A DNA stretch of 35,629 bases from positions 97,962 to 133,590 of the forward strand of contig JAEOTC010000121.1 in the NCBI GenBank assembly GCA_016840035.1, read 5' to 3'. Shown one piece after another: positions 32,609-35,629 of this stretch. How positions within the stretch are numbered: position 1 is the first letter of the stretch; every line of letters starts with the position of its first letter. The position numbers were made by a program, and so were the translations under genes. This stretch comes from Candidatus Hodarchaeota archaeon (GTDB taxonomy: Archaea; Asgardarchaeota; Heimdallarchaeia; Hodarchaeales; Hodarchaeaceae). Under the pieces are notes generated by a model. It was not told the origin of the DNA, searched no databases, and saw only the letters and a program-made list of their open reading frames with translations.

Positions 32609-33757
32609 ATGTCTGATACACAGTTAAATCTTAAACTTTTAGAAGAATTATGCAATGCTTTCGGGCCAAGTGGGCATGAACAGGAAGCACAACTAATAGC
32701 TCATGATTATGGGAAAAAATTCGCTACTGACATAGAATTTGACCGTATGGGTAGTGTCATCTTCAAAAAAGTGGGCAAAGAAGATGGACCCAAAATTATG
32801 CTCGCAGGACATGTGGATGAAATTGGATTTGTCATTACAGGAATCGAGAAAAACGGATTCTTGACCTTTCATCAATTAGGTGGATGGCCAGATCAAAGTC
32901 TACTTGCACAGGAAGTATTGATCCGCCCATTTAGTGGTGGGGAAAAAATCATTGGCATAATCGCAGCAAAACCTCCTCATGTTCTTTCTCCCAAGGAGAG
33001 AACACAAGTCGTCACAAAGGATAAAATGCACATTGACATTGGTTGTTCATCTGTTAAAGAAGTAAAGGAATTAGGAATTCGCGTTGGTGATCCAGCAGTT
33101 CCTTATGCATTCTTCAGAACAATGAAACGCAAGAAAAAGATTGAAAAAGATGATTCTGATAATAAAGAACCAGTAGAAACCAGAACTACTACATTAGCAG
33201 CAGCAAAAGCATTCGATGATAGAATTGGTGTTTTTATTATTCTAGAGGTCCTTCGTAGATTATCCGAGGAGAATATTGAACATCCTAATACTGTTTATTG
33301 TGTTTCGACAACTCAAGAGGAAGTAGGTTTACGTGGAGCACGCACCTCAGCCCAAAAAATAATCCCTGATGTTGGTTTTGCTCTTGATGTCGATATTTCT
33401 GGCGATGTTCCAGGAACAAAAGGCCTCGTACAAAAGATGGGTAAAGGAGTATGTATTTCTGCAGGTGACGGATCCATGATTCCTAATCCTCGATTACGAA
33501 AATTTGCCATTGAACTTGCAGAAGAAAAGAAGATACCCTATCAACCTGCTTTCCTTAAGATGGGAGGTACTGATGCTGGTGTGATTCATATTACAGGAAT
33601 GGGAGCACCTTCTCTATTTTGTGGAACAGCTACCCGCCATATTCACTCCCACCATGGAATCCTAGACATAGAAGATGTTGAAGCCAGTGTTAATCTAATG
33701 GTAGAGATGATAAAGAAACTAGATTGGACTACTGTAGAAAGCTTTACGAAATTATAG
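32609..33757 (+). CDS. M42-family metallo-aminopeptidase (TET-like)
   Basis: 382-residue co-catalytic metal peptidase of family M42, which forms tetrahedral dodecamers that trim peptides. Metal and catalytic residues are visible: His68 and Asp70 in AGHVDEIGF, the bridging Asp in AFDDRIG at 201-207, the general-base Glu pair in STTQEEVGLRGA at 234-244, Asp260/262 in ALDVDIS, and a late His in RHIHSHHGILD. A charged insert (about 172-192, RKKKIEKDDSDNKEPVE) sits just before the DDR motif and is longer than in typical members. Single gene; a short hairpin plus T run follows the stop. Confidence 0.93.
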   Translation: MSDTQLNLKLLEELCNAFGPSGHEQEAQLIAHDYGKKFATDIEFDRMGSVIFKKVGKEDGPKIMLAGHVDEIGFVITGIEKNGFLTFHQLGGWPDQSLLAQEVLIRPFSGGEKIIGIIAAKPPHVLSPKERTQVVTKDKMHIDIGCSSVKEVKELGIRVGDPAVPYAFFRTMKRKKKIEKDDSDNKEPVETRTTTLAAAKAFDDRIGVFIILEVLRRLSEENIEHPNTVYCVSTTQEEVGLRGARTSAQKIIPDVGFALDVDISGDVPGTKGLVQKMGKGVCISAGDGSMIPNPRLRKFAIELAEEKKIPYQPAFLKMGGTDAGVIHITGMGAPSLFCGTATRHIHSHHGILDIEDVEASVNLMVEMIKKLDWTTVESFTKL

Positions 33758-33759
33758 AT

Positions 33760-33796
33760 GAAAACTACACCGTGGTTTTCCTCCTATCCTTTTTTT
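33760..33796 (+). terminator. Hairpin and T-run terminator between convergent genes
   Basis: GAAAAC at 33760-33765 pairs with GTTTTC at 33775-33780, followed by seven T at 33790-33796. It ends the M42 transcript and overlaps the stop of the converging PNPOx-like gene. Confidence 0.45.
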
Positions 33797-34263
33797 CCAC
33801 TCATCTCAGTGATGGTGATTTTACCAATGTTGACTTTTCGTATTGCTTTTTCTTTTAGTTGATCCTTTTTCACGGATTCTCTCAATTTCTCTTGATCTTC
33901 CAGCTGTTCAATCATTAATGTAAGGGCCTGTTGTTTTTCTTCAAAATCAGAAAGAAATTCTACTTCTCCGGAAAATTGAACAGTAGAGTAATGATGATTA
34001 CATTCACCATCTGCATATCCGTGATCAACAAGTGCCTGTCCATATATTTTGTTATTAACCTTTAAATAATCTATTTTTTTTCCTTCTGAAGCACAGTGAA
34101 AGTAAACTACATTGTTAATACGATCATAACCATGACTAATTGTTACTAAATATGGATCAGTTCCATTAGTTATTGCTAGGGTGACATATTTTACAGATTT
34201 GAGAATATCCTTTATTTCTGTTTCATCTGTGATAGCTTTTTCTTTCCTTCGAATTGCACGCAT
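33784..34263 (-). CDS. Pyridoxamine 5'-phosphate oxidase-like FMN-binding protein (NimA-like)
   Basis: About 159 residues of the PNPOx-like split-barrel family (close to the nitroimidazole-resistance NimA group). Landmarks: RAIRRKEKAITDETEI at the start, PYLVTISHGYDRINNVVYFH in the centre and ASEGKKIDYL, the usual flavin-binding strand order. It probably binds FMN or a related flavin; F420 cannot be excluded. The called frame begins at GTG 34272, but the next ATG (34263) has GTGAT five bases upstream and gives the family's normal N-terminus. It converges on the M42 gene and is followed upstream by the LLM oxidoreductase gene in the same direction, 87 bases away, so they may be co-expressed. 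Confidence 0.85.
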   Translation of the reverse strand: MRAIRRKEKAITDETEIKDILKSVKYVTLAITNGTDPYLVTISHGYDRINNVVYFHCASEGKKIDYLKVNNKIYGQALVDHGYADGECNHHYSTVQFSGEVEFLSDFEEKQQALTLMIEQLEDQEKLRESVKKDQLKEKAIRKVNIGKITITEMSGKKG

Positions 34264-34358
34264 AAAAATCACAAAGATTCAGTGATGCTATTGGCTTAAT
34301 CGAGATTATTTTTATGCTATTCAGAAGGGATTTATGCAATACTGTAGATTTAAAAAAC

Positions 34359-35195
34359 CTAGTTTGGCGGGCCTTCTCGGATTTTTTCTAAGACTGGATC
34401 CAAACTGGTTTCTTCCCACATGGACTCTATCCACCATGTTGCACCTGCTTTTTCAAATGGTTTGATTATCTCTTGTGCTTGAGTCTTATCATTTATCGGC
34501 GTTGTTCCTTCAATTACAATATCAAAATTGTCTGCTATTTGACGTTTTTCTACTATGTACTTTTTTATTTCCCTAACATGCTCAGGTGTGATTTTTTCAA
34601 ACTTTCCTTTTTTTAACATTATTGCAGGGAGAATTCCATCATATTTTAGGGCTCGTTTCATTGATTTTTCCCATGGCCAGGCTGCAACTACCCAGATTGG
34701 AACCCTTGGTTGTTGAATGAGTGAGGGTGGGGGATGTCGGTTAAAAAATGGTGATTCTCGAATCTGATAGTGGGTACCTTTATAGTTAAATTTTCCCTTC
34801 CACAATTGTGTAATGATTTCTAATCCCTCATCCAAAAGTTCTGCTCGGATTTTTTTATCCGTTTCTTCTCCAAATTCTGCGAATCCTGTATCAATGGCTC
34901 CTAATGCCACTGAAAATACAACTCTTCCTTTAGAAATTAGATCTAAAGTGAGTATTTCACTAGCCACTTTCCACGGTTTCATTCGTGATAAAGGGGTTAT
35001 CATTGTACCTAAACGAATTTTTTTTGTCTTACTAGCGATTGCAGTTAGCGTGATCCAAGCATCTACTCCATACAGGGATTCCCACACAAAGAAAGCATCC
35101 CATCCATTGTTTTCAGCTTCTTTTGCAAATTCTATTGCTTTATGTACATCGCTTTTGGGGAAAACAAATCCATACTTCAATTTGGAAAACTCCAA
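34359..35195 (-). CDS. Luciferase-like (LLM class) F420-dependent oxidoreductase
   Basis: 278-residue TIM-barrel enzyme of the luciferase-like monooxygenase superfamily; archaeal members usually use F420. Features: KYGFVFPKSD at the first strand, NNGWDAFFVWESL with the following YGVDAWITLTAIASKTKKIRL-type block (only partly quoted), LGTMITPLSRMKPWKVASE, then DLISKGRVVFSVALGA and FAEFGEETDKKIRAELLDEG. The substrate is unknown. TTG at 35195 is the first start; a second in-frame TTG five codons on has GGAG nine bases upstream and is a reasonable alternative. It diverges from the threonine aldolase gene. Confidence 0.88.
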   Translation of the reverse strand: MEFSKLKYGFVFPKSDVHKAIEFAKEAENNGWDAFFVWESLYGVDAWITLTAIASKTKKIRLGTMITPLSRMKPWKVASEILTLDLISKGRVVFSVALGAIDTGFAEFGEETDKKIRAELLDEGLEIITQLWKGKFNYKGTHYQIRESPFFNRHPPPSLIQQPRVPIWVVAAWPWEKSMKRALKYDGILPAIMLKKGKFEKITPEHVREIKKYIVEKRQIADNFDIVIEGTTPINDKTQAQEIIKPFEKAGATWWIESMWEETSLDPVLEKIREGPPN

Positions 35196-35267
35196 TCTAA
35201 TCCGATTTGTAAACTAATTGTAATATTTTTTTAACAGTTTTTCTTTCTCGAATCATGGGATATATTC

Positions 35268-35629
35268 ATGCCTAAAAAACCTAAAACGTTTGATTTACGC
35301 TCTGATACTGTCACCAAACCTACACCTGATATGTGGGAAGCATTGAAACAATTAGATGATTCTCAACTAGGGGATGACGTTTATCAGGAAGACCCTACTG
35401 TAAATGAATTGGAAGCTAAAGCAGCAAAGATGATGAATAAAGAATCGTCATTATTGGTGACTTCAGGAACACAAGGAAACTTAGTATCATTATTAAGTAA
35501 TACCAATCCTGGAGAAGAAATCATCATAGAGCGTAAAAGTCATATTTTTCTCTATGAAGTTGGAAGTGCTGCTAGAATCGGAGGATTGACAACTAAAGCT
35601 TTTGAATCTTCAAGTGGAGTACCTAACAT
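35268..35629 (+). CDS. Low-specificity L-threonine aldolase, N-terminal part (runs off window)
   Basis: PLP-dependent aldolase (L-threonine or allo-threonine to glycine and acetaldehyde). ATG at 35268 opens a frame that continues to the window end: FDLRSDTVTKPTPDMWEAL, LGDDVYQEDPTVNELEAKAA, LLVTSGTQGNLVSLL and the start of the ERKSHIFLYEVGSAA segment. These are the family's substrate-binding and PLP-adjacent blocks; the PLP lysine lies outside the window. GGGA eight bases upstream is a weak ribosome site. An upstream ATG at 35255 is out of frame. Confidence 0.93.
   Translation, partial: MPKKPKTFDLRSDTVTKPTPDMWEALKQLDDSQLGDDVYQEDPTVNELEAKAAKMMNKESSLLVTSGTQGNLVSLLSNTNPGEEIIIERKSHIFLYEVGSAARIGGLTTKAFESSSGVPN

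Overview
The window looks like a chromosomal segment of an Asgard archaeon. The evidence is two Ras/Rab-type small GTPases, several roadblock/longin-like domains (alone, in tandem, and as cytosolic tails of very large membrane proteins), an OB-fold protein with a eukaryote-like RGG tail, F420/FMN-type oxidoreductases, AT-rich archaeal promoters and T-tract terminators. A catalase at the left edge hints at an oxygen-tolerant lineage such as the Heimdallarchaeia side of Asgard. That placement is inference, because no rRNA or other marker gene is present.

Layout. 1-282 is the 3' end of a catalase, followed by a decayed gene remnant (504-716). 790-1560 (minus) is a protein of unknown function with a paralogue at 12891-13631. 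1882-3644 (minus) is a two-gene ABC-2 exporter. 3759-7193 is a surface/membrane group: a small membrane protein, an Ig-like anchored surface protein whose 5' end is broken at a 17-base A run, a divergent MinD/ParA-like ATPase, and a membrane protein with a cytosolic coiled coil. 7554-10773 (plus) holds a winged-helix regulator, an F420-type (Ddn-like) reductase, a roadblock/longin-like protein, a DinB-fold protein and a SagB-type nitroreductase. 10979-13631 (plus) has the OB-fold/RGG protein, an iron-sulfur aldo-keto reductase and the paralogue. A ZIP metal transporter (minus) and a tandem roadblock/longin-like protein diverge at 14.5 kb. 15847-19073 (plus) is a three-gene operon of a short-chain dehydrogenase and two 2-hydroxyacyl-CoA dehydratase/benzoyl-CoA reductase-type subunits. 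A small Cys-rich protein follows.

The most striking region is 19762-32065, all on the minus strand: two giant secreted-type receptors (1907 and 1619 residues) and two Rab-like GTPases. Each receptor has a signal peptide, a long beta-sandwich repeat ectodomain, one transmembrane helix and a homologous cytosolic module of about 285 residues that begins with a roadblock/longin-like fold. The 1619-residue receptor ends 17 bases before one GTPase gene. This suggests a transmembrane signalling system in which a surface receptor recruits or regulates a small GTPase through its cytosolic roadblock/longin-like domain. The right end (32.2-35.6 kb) is housekeeping-like: a 4-Cys miniprotein, an M42 aminopeptidase, a PNPOx-like flavoprotein, a luciferase-like F420 oxidoreductase and the start of a threonine aldolase.

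No tRNA, rRNA, CRISPR array or insertion sequence was recognised.
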